A stretch of DNA of 64,000 nt from Bradyrhizobium sp. SZCCT0148 (lineage in GTDB: Bacteria > Pseudomonadota > Alphaproteobacteria > Rhizobiales > Xanthobacteraceae). How positions within the stretch are numbered: the first letter of the stretch is position 1; every line of letters starts with the position of its first letter. A program made the position numbers and the translations under genes. The stretch covers positions 248,001 through 312,000 of the forward strand of contig NZ_JAFCKT010000005.1 in NCBI RefSeq assembly GCF_018129985.1, given 5' to 3'. Positions 33,247 to 41,458 of this stretch are shown here, in pieces. The notes under the pieces are model-generated. The model was given only the letters and a program-made list of their open reading frames with translations. It made no database searches and had not been told where the DNA came from.

Positions 33247-34431
33247 ATGACGCGCGGAGTTCGTTTGTATCTCGTCGGCTCCATCGTCCTTGTTTCGCTA
33301 GCGGGTTGTGGACGCGGCTTCTTCCAGGCCGAACGCGAACCGTGGCGGGCCGAGGCTGAAGCTGCTTGCCTGAAATCGGGCGCGGTGAAAGAAGGGCCGG
33401 ACCTCGTCCGCATCGACCCGATCTCCGGGCCGGGCATGTGCGGCGCCGAGTTTCCGCTCAAGGTCGCCGCCATCGGCGAAGCCTCGAGCAGCTATGGCTT
33501 TGCCGACGAAGAACTGCGACCGCCGGGCAGCGTCGGCGGCCAGCCGCGCTGGCCGGTGACGCAGCCGCGATCGAATTATCCGGCATCGTCCTATCCGCAA
33601 CGGTCGAACTATCCTGAGACCGCAGTGCGGCAGCCCGCCGGCTATGGCGCGTCGTCGGGGCCGGTGTCGCTGAACGCGCCGGGCGTGGCGGCGCAGGAGG
33701 ACGAGATCGACCTGCCGCCCGATGGCACCGATGCCGCGGGCGCGGCGCGCTACATGAATTCGCCGAGCTATCCGGCGCGACCGGCACCTTACTCTCAGGC
33801 GCCCGCCCAGCCGCCGCCGCGCCTTGGGCCCGCGCAGGGCAATCCCGTCACGGCCGTCGGTCCGGTCGCGATCAAGCCGACCGCGACGCTCGCCTGTCCC
33901 ATCGTGTCCGAGCTCGACCGCTGGCTCGCCGACACGGTGCAGCCGTCGGCGATGCGCTGGTTCGGCGTCCGCGTGGCCGAGATCAAGCAGATCTCCGCCT
34001 ATTCATGCCGCGGCATGAACGGCAATCCGCATTCACACATCTCCGAGCACGCCTTCGGCAACGCGCTCGACATTGCCGCCTTCGTGCTCGCCGATGGTCG
34101 TCGCGTCACCGTGAAGGACGGCTGGCGCGGCATGCCGGAGGAGCAGGGATTCCTGCGCGACGTGCAGTCTGGCGCCTGCGCGCATTTCACCACCGTGCTC
34201 GCACCGGGGTCGAACGTCTATCACTACGACCACATCCACGTCGATCTGATGCGCCGCGCCAGCCGCCGCCTGATCTGCCAGCCCGCCGCCGTTTCCGGTG
34301 AAGAGGTCGCCTCGCGCGCGCAGTCGCGTCGCCCCTATGCCAATGCGCACGAAACGACAGTCACCGGCTCGGTCGGTGCGCGCAAGAGCGCGACGCGCAA
34401 GCGCGAGGAAGACGACTACGCCGACGATTAG
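33247..34431 (+). CDS. Extensin-like lipoprotein
   Basis: A 394-residue outer-envelope protein. The lipobox LAGC (Cys about residue 21) indicates a lipoprotein. A Pro/Tyr/Ser-rich spacer (about 95-200) leads to the extensin-like C-terminal domain with CPIVSELDRWLADTVQPSAMRWFG, SEHAFGNALDIAAF and YHYDHIHVDLM. The conserved His and Asp residues resemble those of zinc-dependent D-Ala-D-Ala peptidases of the VanX/VanY type, so a peptidoglycan role is possible. The tail is basic and polar. Confidence 0.87.
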   Translation: MTRGVRLYLVGSIVLVSLAGCGRGFFQAEREPWRAEAEAACLKSGAVKEGPDLVRIDPISGPGMCGAEFPLKVAAIGEASSSYGFADEELRPPGSVGGQPRWPVTQPRSNYPASSYPQRSNYPETAVRQPAGYGASSGPVSLNAPGVAAQEDEIDLPPDGTDAAGAARYMNSPSYPARPAPYSQAPAQPPPRLGPAQGNPVTAVGPVAIKPTATLACPIVSELDRWLADTVQPSAMRWFGVRVAEIKQISAYSCRGMNGNPHSHISEHAFGNALDIAAFVLADGRRVTVKDGWRGMPEEQGFLRDVQSGACAHFTTVLAPGSNVYHYDHIHVDLMRRASRRLICQPAAVSGEEVASRAQSRRPYANAHETTVTGSVGARKSATRKREEDDYADD

Positions 34432-34774
34432 GCGGCATGCTTGCCGGTAGCCCGGATGAGCGAATCGATGTTTGGGGCAGTGTCCTCCACACGCCTCGCT
34501 CAGCGGGCCGCGATCGCATCACCTGACGTCCACCGTCAGCCGCCTGCCTCATCCGCATATGCAAATCGATCTCGCCGTCCGGTGCCGCAATAGGGCCTTG
34601 GCCGGGGCGGCCGTGCGCGGACCGAGCAAACTGCCGGCTGAGGCCCGGCTGCCCATCCGGCGCTGCCTCTTCGGCAAACCGCATCTGCCGCGCAAATATT
34701 TGCATGGTCCGCATTTTCCTCCAAGCCGTTGAATTGTAATCGCGAATCGCGCCGTCGTGGCGATGCTCGGCGGT
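34432..34774. other. Gene-free region upstream of the deacylase cluster
   Basis: About 340 bp with no convincing gene. It contains the palindrome GCAAATATTTGC at 34,692-34,703 and, near 34,556-34,566, the related sequence CATATGCAAAT. The two share ATGCAAAT in opposite orientations about 140 bp apart. The region is locally AT-richer than its surroundings near 34,690-34,740. It lies directly upstream of a -24/-12 promoter, so activator or IHF sites are expected here. Confidence 0.45.
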
Positions 34775-34790
34775 TGGCACGGTCGCTGCA
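34775..34790 (+). promoter_or_regulatory. Sigma-54 (RpoN) promoter
   Basis: The sequence TGGCACGGTCGCTGCA matches the -24/-12 consensus TGGCAC-N5-TTGCA at 10 of 11 fixed bases, with the required GG-N10-GC spacing. The predicted transcript start is about 34,800, some 45 bp before the deacylase ATG at 34,847. RpoN promoters in rhizobia usually serve nitrogen, C4-acid or fixation genes and need an enhancer-binding activator. Confidence 0.7.
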
Positions 34791-34846
34791 ATGAAGGGTC
34801 TGAAACGAAACAGCGCAGCCGGCGCTGTGAGCCAGCGGAACCCGTC

Positions 34847-36145
34847 ATGCAGATGTCTGTCACCTTGCCTTACTCCGATCTCGAGCAGCGCGTGCTGTCG
34901 CGCATCACGGAGGAGCGGTGGCTCGACCTCGCAGCCGAACTGATCCGCACCGGCCAGCCGCGTTCCGGAAATCCGCTCGATCCCGACCTGCCGCCGGCTG
35001 AGGAGGAGGCGATCTCGATGTTGGTCGCTGGCAAGCTTGAAGCCCTCGGCATGGAGGTGACCAAGCACAGTGCGCAGCCGCACCGGCCGAATGTGCTCGG
35101 CGTCTTGAAGGGGCGGGAGGGCGCGCCGTCGCTGATCCTCAACGATCATCTCGACACCTATCCGGCGGTCGAGCCCGAGAAATGGCACATGACGGATTTC
35201 GATCCGTTCAAGGCGACGCGGCATGGCGACCTGCTTTACGCGCGCGGCACGTCGGATACGCGAGGCAACCTTGCCGCATCGCTGCTCGCCGTGCAGGCCC
35301 TGATCGAAGAGGGCGTCAAGTTCGATGGCACCTTGATGTGCTGCTACACCGTCGACGAGGAGCGCAACGGCACCGAGGGCTCGATCTACATGCTCGACAA
35401 GGTCGGCCTCACCGCCGACTACGAGATCACGGCCGAGCCTACCGCCTGGGGCGACGCTGCCGGGGAATGGGGCATGAACCTTTCGGTGGCCAATTCCGGC
35501 CATTGCCTGATCGAAGTCACGGTCGAGGGGATCAAGTCGCATATCTGGCGGCCCGACATCAGCGTCAACGCCATCATGGAGGCGGCGAAGCTGCTGCCAC
35601 AGCTGAAAGAGATGGCGTTCACGCATGTGCCCAGCAAGTTCATGGGACACACGCCGCCCTGCTGCTCGGTGGTGCGCATCCGCGGCGGCCTGCCGGGCGA
35701 GATGCAGTTCTCGCCCGATGCCTGCACGATCACGCTCGCGGTGGTCGGAATCGTGCCGGGCATGACGCTTGGAAGCGTGATTTCCGACATCGAGCGTCTC
35801 GGACAGCTGACGTTTGCGGGCGTCAACGACGTCAAGCTCGGGGTGCGCCAGGTGCCCGGCTCGCTGTTCGTCAACGCGACCGAGCCGGTGCCGGTCGAGG
35901 AAGAGCCTTGCCGCTCCTTGCGCGCCGTCTACAAGCGCCTGATGGGCCGCGAGCCCGGCGTCAATCGCAAGAATGCTTTCAACGACACCATACGATTCCG
36001 GGAAGCCGGCATCAACGCGGTGACATTCGGTCCGGGCGAGGACGGCTGGGCGGTCGACAACGAGAACATCTCGATCACCAAGTCGGTGATGGCGACGCGG
36101 ATCTATGCACTGACCATCATGCAGCTCCTGGGCGTGCGCACATGA
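34847..36145 (+). CDS. M20 family metallo-deacylase (ArgE/DapE-like)
   Basis: A 432-residue cytoplasmic zinc hydrolase that removes an acyl or carbamoyl group from an amino compound. The zinc-site signatures are ILNDHLDTYPA, LYARGTSDTRGNLAA, CYTVDEERNGTEGS with the catalytic Glu pair, and AEPTAWGDAAGEWGMN. The lid domain is about 190-310. The ATG at 34,847 follows a leader with no clear Shine-Dalgarno; MSVTLPY at 34,853 is the alternative. First gene of a cluster with permease, binding protein and amidase. Substrate likely an N-acylated nitrogen compound imported by that transporter. Confidence 0.9.
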   Translation: MQMSVTLPYSDLEQRVLSRITEERWLDLAAELIRTGQPRSGNPLDPDLPPAEEEAISMLVAGKLEALGMEVTKHSAQPHRPNVLGVLKGREGAPSLILNDHLDTYPAVEPEKWHMTDFDPFKATRHGDLLYARGTSDTRGNLAASLLAVQALIEEGVKFDGTLMCCYTVDEERNGTEGSIYMLDKVGLTADYEITAEPTAWGDAAGEWGMNLSVANSGHCLIEVTVEGIKSHIWRPDISVNAIMEAAKLLPQLKEMAFTHVPSKFMGHTPPCCSVVRIRGGLPGEMQFSPDACTITLAVVGIVPGMTLGSVISDIERLGQLTFAGVNDVKLGVRQVPGSLFVNATEPVPVEEEPCRSLRAVYKRLMGREPGVNRKNAFNDTIRFREAGINAVTFGPGEDGWAVDNENISITKSVMATRIYALTIMQLLGVRT

Positions 36146-36981
36146 GCGTCGAGGCAACCCCCATGGCAATCCCGATGTCGGCCGATCGCACGCAGCGGCG
36201 CAGTTGGCGGCCGCCGACAATTTCGCGATCGATGCTGCTGTCGACGCTCACCGTCGCCGTGCTGCTGGCCGCATGGGCCATCGTCACGGAGATGGGCTGG
36301 GCCAACGAGCTGTTTCTGCCGAAGCCGCAGGCGGTGTGGGCCGCGTTCGTCAAGACCATGACGAAGGGCTACCAGGGCGCCACGCTGCTTCAGCACCTCG
36401 GCGCCAGCCTCTACCGTATCCTCGTGGCTTTCGCGCTGGCCTGTCTCATCGGCATTCCGCTCGGCGTCGTCATGGGCGTTTCGAAGAATGCACGTGCGCT
36501 GCTCAATCCGCTGATCGAGTTCTATCGCCCGTTGCCGCCGCTCGGACTCTACACGCTGCTTGTGATGTGGCTCGGCATTGGCGAGAGCTCGAAACTGTCG
36601 CTGCTGTTTCTTGCGGGTTTGCCGGGTGTCGTGATCTCGACGATCCAGGCCGTCACCAGTGTCGATCCCGTCTACGTGCGCGCGGCCCAATCGCTCGGCG
36701 CAAACAGGCGCCATCTGCTCTTTCACGTCTACCTGCCTGCGGCGGGACCACTGATTCTCGCCGGGATGCGGATTTCGCTCGGGTTTACCTACACGGTCCT
36801 CGTCGCGGCCGAGATCGTCGCGGCCTCCGCCGGCATCGGCTGGATGATCTGGGACGCCGCGAAATTCCTGCTGTCCGATGTCGTCATCATGGGCCTGATC
36901 GTGCTTGGCCTGACCGGCGTCGTGCTCGACCTGATGATGCGCAGCATCGCGAAACTCTTGATGCCCTGGTCCCGAACCTAA
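36142..36981 (+). CDS. ABC permease, SsuC/TauC type
   Basis: A 279-residue inner-membrane permease with about six hydrophobic segments starting at LLSTLTVAVLLAAWAIVTEMG and the EAA loop VRAAQSLGANRRHLLFHVYLPAAGP. It belongs to the group importing taurine, sulfonates, nitrate and pyrimidines. The ATG overlaps the deacylase stop (ATGA), so the two are translationally coupled. The matching ATPase gene is missing from this locus, so an ATPase from elsewhere must serve it. Confidence 0.92.
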   Translation: MSVEATPMAIPMSADRTQRRSWRPPTISRSMLLSTLTVAVLLAAWAIVTEMGWANELFLPKPQAVWAAFVKTMTKGYQGATLLQHLGASLYRILVAFALACLIGIPLGVVMGVSKNARALLNPLIEFYRPLPPLGLYTLLVMWLGIGESSKLSLLFLAGLPGVVISTIQAVTSVDPVYVRAAQSLGANRRHLLFHVYLPAAGPLILAGMRISLGFTYTVLVAAEIVAASAGIGWMIWDAAKFLLSDVVIMGLIVLGLTGVVLDLMMRSIAKLLMPWSRT

Positions 36982-37003
36982 TCCCGATCGAGGAGAGACC
37001 TCT

Positions 37004-38011
37004 ATGATGAAGAAACTTGCCACGCTTGCACTCGCTGCCTTTGCGTTCACGGCGCCCGCTCGCGCCGAGGACAAGCCGGCCAAGGTGACCGTTGGCTATC
37101 TCAACCTGGTGAACGCGCAGCTCGTGACCAAACATCTCGGCCTGCTCGCCAAGGAAATGCCAGGTGTCGACATCAAGTACGTCAAGGTCGGCGGCGGCGG
37201 CGACATGCTGCGGGCGATCGCCGGCAACGACGTCGATTTCGGCGGCCTCGGCAATCCCCCGACGGCGATCGGCGCGACCCGGGCGCTGCCGATCAAGGGC
37301 ATTCTGGTGATCAATCTGCTCGACTATGTCGAGTCGTTGGTGGTGCGCACCGACAAGAACATCTCCTCGCTCAAGGACCTCAAAGGCAAGACGGTTGCCG
37401 CGCCGTTCGGCTCGACGACACATTACTTGCTCTTGCAGGCATTGAAGGACGAGGGTGTCGATCCCGCCTCGATGAAGATCATCGATCTCGCGCCGTCGGA
37501 CATCGCGGCCGCCTGGCTTCGCGGCGACATCGATGCCGCCTGGTTCTGGGAGCCGAACCTCGACAAGGCCGTCAAGAACGGCGGCAAGATCCTCATCACT
37601 TCGGGCGAGATGACCAAGCGCGGCTATCCGACCTGGGACATCGGCGTGGTCATGAACGCCTTCGCGGAGAAATATCCGTCCTATGTCGAGAAGTTCATCA
37701 AGGCCGAATGCGAGGGAATCGATTTCTGGCTGAAGAACCCGGAGAAGACCGCCGAGATCATCGCCGAGGAGCTGTCGCTGCCGCTTCCCGATGCGACGCG
37801 GATGATGAAGGGCACCGGCATGGTCCCCTGCAACAAGCAGCTCACCGAGGAGTATCTCGGCACGACCGCGAAGAAGGGCAAGTTCGTCGACACGCTGGTT
37901 TCCACTGCCGACTTTCTGGCGAAGCAGGAGCGTCTTCCGAAGTTGCTGCCGCGCGCCGACTTCGAAGCCTTCATCCAGCCGGCCTATCTCGAGAAGGTGG
38001 TCGGCCGCTGA
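37004..38011 (+). CDS. ABC substrate-binding protein, TauA/SsuA type
   Basis: A 335-residue periplasmic protein with signal peptide ending AFTAPARA. The NMT1-like fold shows VTVGYLNLVNAQLVTKHLG, VGGGGDMLRAIAGNDVDFGGLGNPPTAIG and LKDLKGKTVAAPFGSTTHYLL, typical of taurine/aliphatic sulfonate binders. DIAAAWLRGDIDAAWFWEPN is in the hinge region. GAGGAGAG precedes the ATG. Cotranscribed after the permease. The ligand is not fixed; given the hydrolases on either side, a nitrogenous amide is as likely as a sulfonate. Confidence 0.9.
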   Translation: MMKKLATLALAAFAFTAPARAEDKPAKVTVGYLNLVNAQLVTKHLGLLAKEMPGVDIKYVKVGGGGDMLRAIAGNDVDFGGLGNPPTAIGATRALPIKGILVINLLDYVESLVVRTDKNISSLKDLKGKTVAAPFGSTTHYLLLQALKDEGVDPASMKIIDLAPSDIAAAWLRGDIDAAWFWEPNLDKAVKNGGKILITSGEMTKRGYPTWDIGVVMNAFAEKYPSYVEKFIKAECEGIDFWLKNPEKTAEIIAEELSLPLPDATRMMKGTGMVPCNKQLTEEYLGTTAKKGKFVDTLVSTADFLAKQERLPKLLPRADFEAFIQPAYLEKVVGR

Positions 38012-38020
38012 GAGGTCGGC

Positions 38021-38046
38021 TGCCGGCGGGGCTTGTCCCGCCGGCA
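38021..38046. repeat. Hairpin with GCTTGT loop between binding protein and amidase
   Basis: Perfect 10-bp arms TGCCGGCGGG (38,021-38,030) and CCCGCCGGCA (38,037-38,046) enclose GCTTGT. The loop matches that of the double-hairpin repeats at 25.9 and 30.9 kb but the stem sequence differs on both sides in a compensated way. It lies 9 bp after the binding-protein stop and may reduce read-through into the amidase gene. Confidence 0.65.
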
Positions 38047-38073
38047 CGTTCTGTTCATGAGCACGTAACCGAT

Positions 38074-39429
38074 ATGGATATTTCGCCTCGTCATCTCCGC
38101 GCAGACTATCGCCGCGGTGCGCTCAAGCCGTCCGACGTCGCCGCGCATGTGCTGTCGCGCCTGGCCGATGCCGACCAGAGCGGCGTCTGGATATCGACGG
38201 CAGAACCGGAGAGCGTCATGGCCACTGCGCGCGCGCTCGATGCGCGCCTTGGCGAGATGGACAGGCTGCCGCTCTATGGACTCGTGTTTTCGGTCAAGGA
38301 TTGCATCGATGTCGCCGGCGAGCAAACCACGTCCGCCTGCCCGGAATTCGCGTATGTGGCGAAAGAGACGAGTCCGGTGGTGGCTGACGCCATCGCGGCT
38401 GGTGCGATCTATGTCGGCAAGACCAACATGGACCAGTTTGCGACCGGGCTCGTCGGTGTCCGTTCGCCTTATGGCGTTGCACGCAATCCCCACAATCCGG
38501 ACTACATTCCTGGCGGCTCCAGCTCGGGTGCGGCGGTGTCGGTCGCAACCGGCACGTCGTCCTTCGCGTTCGGCACCGACACCGGCGGGTCGGGCAGGGT
38601 GCCTGCGTCCTATTGTGGCGTAACCGGTTTCAAGCCGTCGCCGGGGGCGTTCAGCCAACGCGGCATGGTCTATGCGTGCCGGAGCTTCGACACCATCTCG
38701 CTCTACACACGCGAGCCTGGCGACGGCTACAACGTCTATCGTGTGCTTGCACGGCGCGATCCCGCGGATTCCTTTTCACCTGCGGAATTTCCCGGCTGGG
38801 CGGAGCAGACGCCTCCGTCCAGGCCGTTCAAACTCGCAACGCCACGATCCGACCAGCTCAAATTCTTCGGCAATGCGGAGACCGAAAAGCTGTTCGGCGA
38901 CGCGCTGCGCAGGCTGCGACGGCTCGATCTGCCCGTTGATCCGGTCGATTTCTCCCCGTTCAGCTCGATCAACGATCTGATGTTCTTCGGCCCGTTTCTC
39001 GCCGAGCGGGATGTCTCGGTTGGCGCGTTTCTCGACGCCCATCCCGATGCCGGCGTCAAGATCGTACGCGATCTCGTGCTCGGCAGCCGGAAATTCTCCG
39101 CGGCTGACGCCTATCGCGCGTTCTACGCCGTCAAGGACGCCCAGCGTGGCCTCCGCGATTTCTGGACCGTGCACGATGCGCTGGTGGTGCCGACTGTCGG
39201 CACCGTGCTGAGCATAGCCGACGTCACGCGTGATCCGCTGACTGCCAACTTCAACAACGGCTACTACACCAACTATGCCAATCCGCTCGGCCTCGCTGCG
39301 ATCGCAGTCCCGAACGGGATCACCGCGGCCGATGTTCCCTACGGCGTGACGTTCCTGGCACCGGCCGGTCGGGAGCGTTTGCTCGCAGACCTCGCCTGCA
39401 CGTTCATGGAGGCAGCGCCCGAGCCATGA
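38074..39429 (+). CDS. Amidase-signature hydrolase (AtzF / GatA-like)
   Basis: A 451-residue Ser-cisSer-Lys amidase. Lys75 lies in VFSVKDCID, the cis-Ser about residue 150 in PGGSSSGAAVS and the nucleophile Ser173 in GTDTGGSGRVPA. The length and N-terminal helix (LRADYRRGALKPSDV) resemble allophanate-hydrolase-type amidases, which release ammonia from small amides. It follows the transporter genes, so it probably acts on the imported compound or its deacylation product. Substrate unproven. Confidence 0.9.
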   Translation: MDISPRHLRADYRRGALKPSDVAAHVLSRLADADQSGVWISTAEPESVMATARALDARLGEMDRLPLYGLVFSVKDCIDVAGEQTTSACPEFAYVAKETSPVVADAIAAGAIYVGKTNMDQFATGLVGVRSPYGVARNPHNPDYIPGGSSSGAAVSVATGTSSFAFGTDTGGSGRVPASYCGVTGFKPSPGAFSQRGMVYACRSFDTISLYTREPGDGYNVYRVLARRDPADSFSPAEFPGWAEQTPPSRPFKLATPRSDQLKFFGNAETEKLFGDALRRLRRLDLPVDPVDFSPFSSINDLMFFGPFLAERDVSVGAFLDAHPDAGVKIVRDLVLGSRKFSAADAYRAFYAVKDAQRGLRDFWTVHDALVVPTVGTVLSIADVTRDPLTANFNNGYYTNYANPLGLAAIAVPNGITAADVPYGVTFLAPAGRERLLADLACTFMEAAPEP

Positions 39430-39498
39430 GCACTTGCGCCGCGTTGCAATCCGATCCGGGACCTCCTAGCCTTCGAGCCGTCACTCGAGGGGAGACCG

Positions 39499-40230
39499 AT
39501 GGTGGAGCGCGGTCATGCGCATGAGGTGGCCGATCCAGGCGAGCCGTGCGCCGAGCTGCGAAAGGCCGGGGCTGGACGTTACGTGCTGAAGGCGTTGGAT
39601 AAGCCCGATCTCGACCTGGTGATGCACACCGGCAGGCTGGCCACCTACCAGAACCGCGAATATCTCCTGCGGGAGGGCGAGCCGGCGAACGGCATCCATG
39701 TCATTCTCGCCGGCATCGTCGAAAGCACCCATGCCGGCACGCAGGGCCGGGAGCTGATGCTGGCGACCTGGGAGGGCGGCGACTTCGTCGGCGCCCCCTA
39801 CATCCTGGGTGATCACCGTCATAGCTGGTCGGCGCGTGCGCTCGGCCGCGTCGAAGCGCTGCATCTCGACCAGAATGCGATCCGCCGGCTGATCGCGCAG
39901 TCCCCGTCCTTTGCGGTTGCGCTGATCGAGTGCCTCGGTTTCAAAGGCGAAACCTATTCGATGCTGGCGCAGACGCTGGCCGGGCAGAAGGCTGCGGAAC
40001 GGCTGGTGCTGCTGCTGGTGAAACTGTGCGAGAACGCGGCACAGGATGAGAGCGGCCCGATCTCGCTCGGCCGTATCACGCAGGCCAACCTCGCGCGCAT
40101 GATCGGCGCGACGCGGCAGTCGATCAGCCTGATCCTCAATCGCCTTCAGGATGACGGGATCATCTCGACCGGTCCAACCAAGATGGTGGTCAATGATCTC
40201 GCGGCGCTGAGGAGGCAGGCGATCGACTAG
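39499..40230 (+). CDS. Crp/Fnr-family transcriptional regulator
   Basis: A 243-residue regulator with an N-terminal cyclic-nucleotide-type beta-barrel (REYLLREGEPANGIHVILAGIVE), a dimerisation helix (LLVLLLVKLCENAAQ-like segment at about 168-182) and a C-terminal winged helix ITQANLARMIGATRQSISLILNRL. No Cys cluster of the FNR type is visible. GAGGGGAG lies before the ATG. Next to the amidase it may sense the substrate or redox state of this cluster. Its 3' end overlaps the convergent DUF6665 gene by 4 bp. Confidence 0.92.
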   Translation: MVERGHAHEVADPGEPCAELRKAGAGRYVLKALDKPDLDLVMHTGRLATYQNREYLLREGEPANGIHVILAGIVESTHAGTQGRELMLATWEGGDFVGAPYILGDHRHSWSARALGRVEALHLDQNAIRRLIAQSPSFAVALIECLGFKGETYSMLAQTLAGQKAAERLVLLLVKLCENAAQDESGPISLGRITQANLARMIGATRQSISLILNRLQDDGIISTGPTKMVVNDLAALRRQAID

Positions 40231-40583
40231 CGCGAACTCTCCTCTTTCATTTTCGATCCGGACATCGCCGGCGCCAGCCCCATGCACCGCTGCACTTCGC
40301 CCGGGACGTTGTAGGTGCGCATGATATGGCGGCTGTCGCGCAAGCCGGACGCCTCCCGCTGCACCACGAGCATCCAGAGCGCCTGGCCGGCCTCCATCAC
40401 CAGCTTGCGCCTCGCCGTCTGCTTCGAGGTCGGCAGCTCCGAGAGCTCGTGGGCGGCATCGAACTCGCGCAGGCGCGTGAGTGCCTGTTCGAGTGCGTGG
40501 CCCATCCGTCCAAGCGCCGAGGCCTGCTCCTGAACGATTTCGTAGTGGAGGATATCGACGGGCGGGCGGAGGTCACGGGACAT
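40227..40583 (-). CDS. DUF6665 family protein
   Basis: A 118-residue cytoplasmic, mostly helical protein. The phrases LHYEIVQEQASALGRMGHALEQAL, ALWMLVVQREASGLRD and YNVPGEVQRCMG match what I remember of DUF6665, a small rhizobial family without known function. The ATG at 40,583 (MSRDLRPP) is the natural start; the frame continues upstream without support. It is on the same strand as the tetR gene, 44 bp downstream of it. Confidence 0.75.
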   Translation of the reverse strand: MSRDLRPPVDILHYEIVQEQASALGRMGHALEQALTRLREFDAAHELSELPTSKQTARRKLVMEAGQALWMLVVQREASGLRDSRHIMRTYNVPGEVQRCMGLAPAMSGSKMKEESSR

Positions 40584-40627
40584 GGCCGCAAATATAGTGC
40601 GGCCCCGCCCGTCCGCGCAACGCGCAG

Positions 40628-41263
40628 CTACTTCGCCCGATATGCTGCCAGGAACATCCGCGTCGCGCTGTTGACCACCTCGGTCATTCGCTCCTCCGAC
40701 GGCGCGGGCGCGGCCTGGAAGACGAACGGCAGGAAGAGGGACGCCTTGCACAGTTCCATGAACTGCGAGGCGGCAAGGTCGCAATCGTCGATCTCAAGAT
40801 CGCCAGAGCCAACGCGGGCCTGCAGATAGGCGGAGAGACGGTTGATGCTTTTGTCGAGCACGCGCGCATAGTAGCGGCGACCGACATCCGGCATGCGTTC
40901 GGCGATCGCCATCACGGTGCGGATCGCCGATCCGCCGCCGGGCCGGCAGAGCAGATGGATGTAGGCGAGGCCGAACTCCTTCAGCGTGGTCTCGGCATCG
41001 CGCGCGGGATCGAAATTGAACACGACCTGGCCGTGCTGGAGCGCTTCCTGCTCGAGGATGGCTTCGAACAGCGCGCATTTGTCGGCGAAGTAGACGTAGA
41101 GCGTGCCCTTGGAGACCTGCGCCGCGCGCGCGATCTCGCCCATGCTGGCGCCGTCGAAACCGAGATCCATGAATACCTTGCGGGCGCCGTCCAGGATCTG
41201 GCGACGCTTGGAGCCGTCCTCCTCCTGGATGACGTGGAGATGATCGCGGTCGGCTACAACCAT
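40628..41263 (-). CDS. TetR-family repressor of the adjacent efflux genes
   Basis: A 211-residue regulator. The N-terminal helix-turn-helix reads RRQILDGARKVFMDLGFDGASMGEIARAAQVSKGTLYVYFADKCALFEAI, typical of TetR/AcrR. The C-terminal ligand domain is of the TetR_C type (IRTVMAIAERMPDVG). It is divergent from the emrAB-like pump, with a perfect palindrome between them that should be its operator. The Met at 41,263 is the best start before the DNA-binding helices; Shine-Dalgarno is weak. Confidence 0.92.
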   Translation of the reverse strand: MVVADRDHLHVIQEEDGSKRRQILDGARKVFMDLGFDGASMGEIARAAQVSKGTLYVYFADKCALFEAILEQEALQHGQVVFNFDPARDAETTLKEFGLAYIHLLCRPGGGSAIRTVMAIAERMPDVGRRYYARVLDKSINRLSAYLQARVGSGDLEIDDCDLAASQFMELCKASLFLPFVFQAAPAPSEERMTEVVNSATRMFLAAYRAK

Positions 41264-41353
41264 TGGTTCAGGGTCTCGGAAGGTTTCGGGGTCGGTTCGG
41301 CGGCCATGAAACCCGAATAAAGGATTCTCGCCAGTAGGGTCCGGCCGAGAAAT

Positions 41354-41390
41354 TATGTATATTGACCGAACCGTTCGGTCAATGATATTT
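41354..41390. promoter_or_regulatory. TetR operator and overlapping divergent promoters
   Basis: Arms ATTGACCGAA (41,361-41,370) and TTCGGTCAAT (41,374-41,383) form a perfect 10-bp inverted repeat with a CCG spacer. Each arm contains TTGACC, a -35 box. Rightward, TTGACC at 41,362-41,367 is 17 bp from ATATTT at 41,385-41,390. Leftward, TTGACC at 41,382-41,377 is 17 bp from TACATA at 41,359-41,354. A repressor bound here would close both promoters, so the regulator probably autoregulates. Confidence 0.8.
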
Positions 41391-41458
41391 GAATTGGCGA
41401 GAAGGATCGGGCCGCAGGCCGGCCTCTCCTTGCTCGCGCTATTTTTGGGGAGGCCTTT

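Noticed and set aside
34361..36220. 619-codon minus-strand frame
   Set aside because: Antisense to the M20 deacylase; no motif and strong compositional bias.
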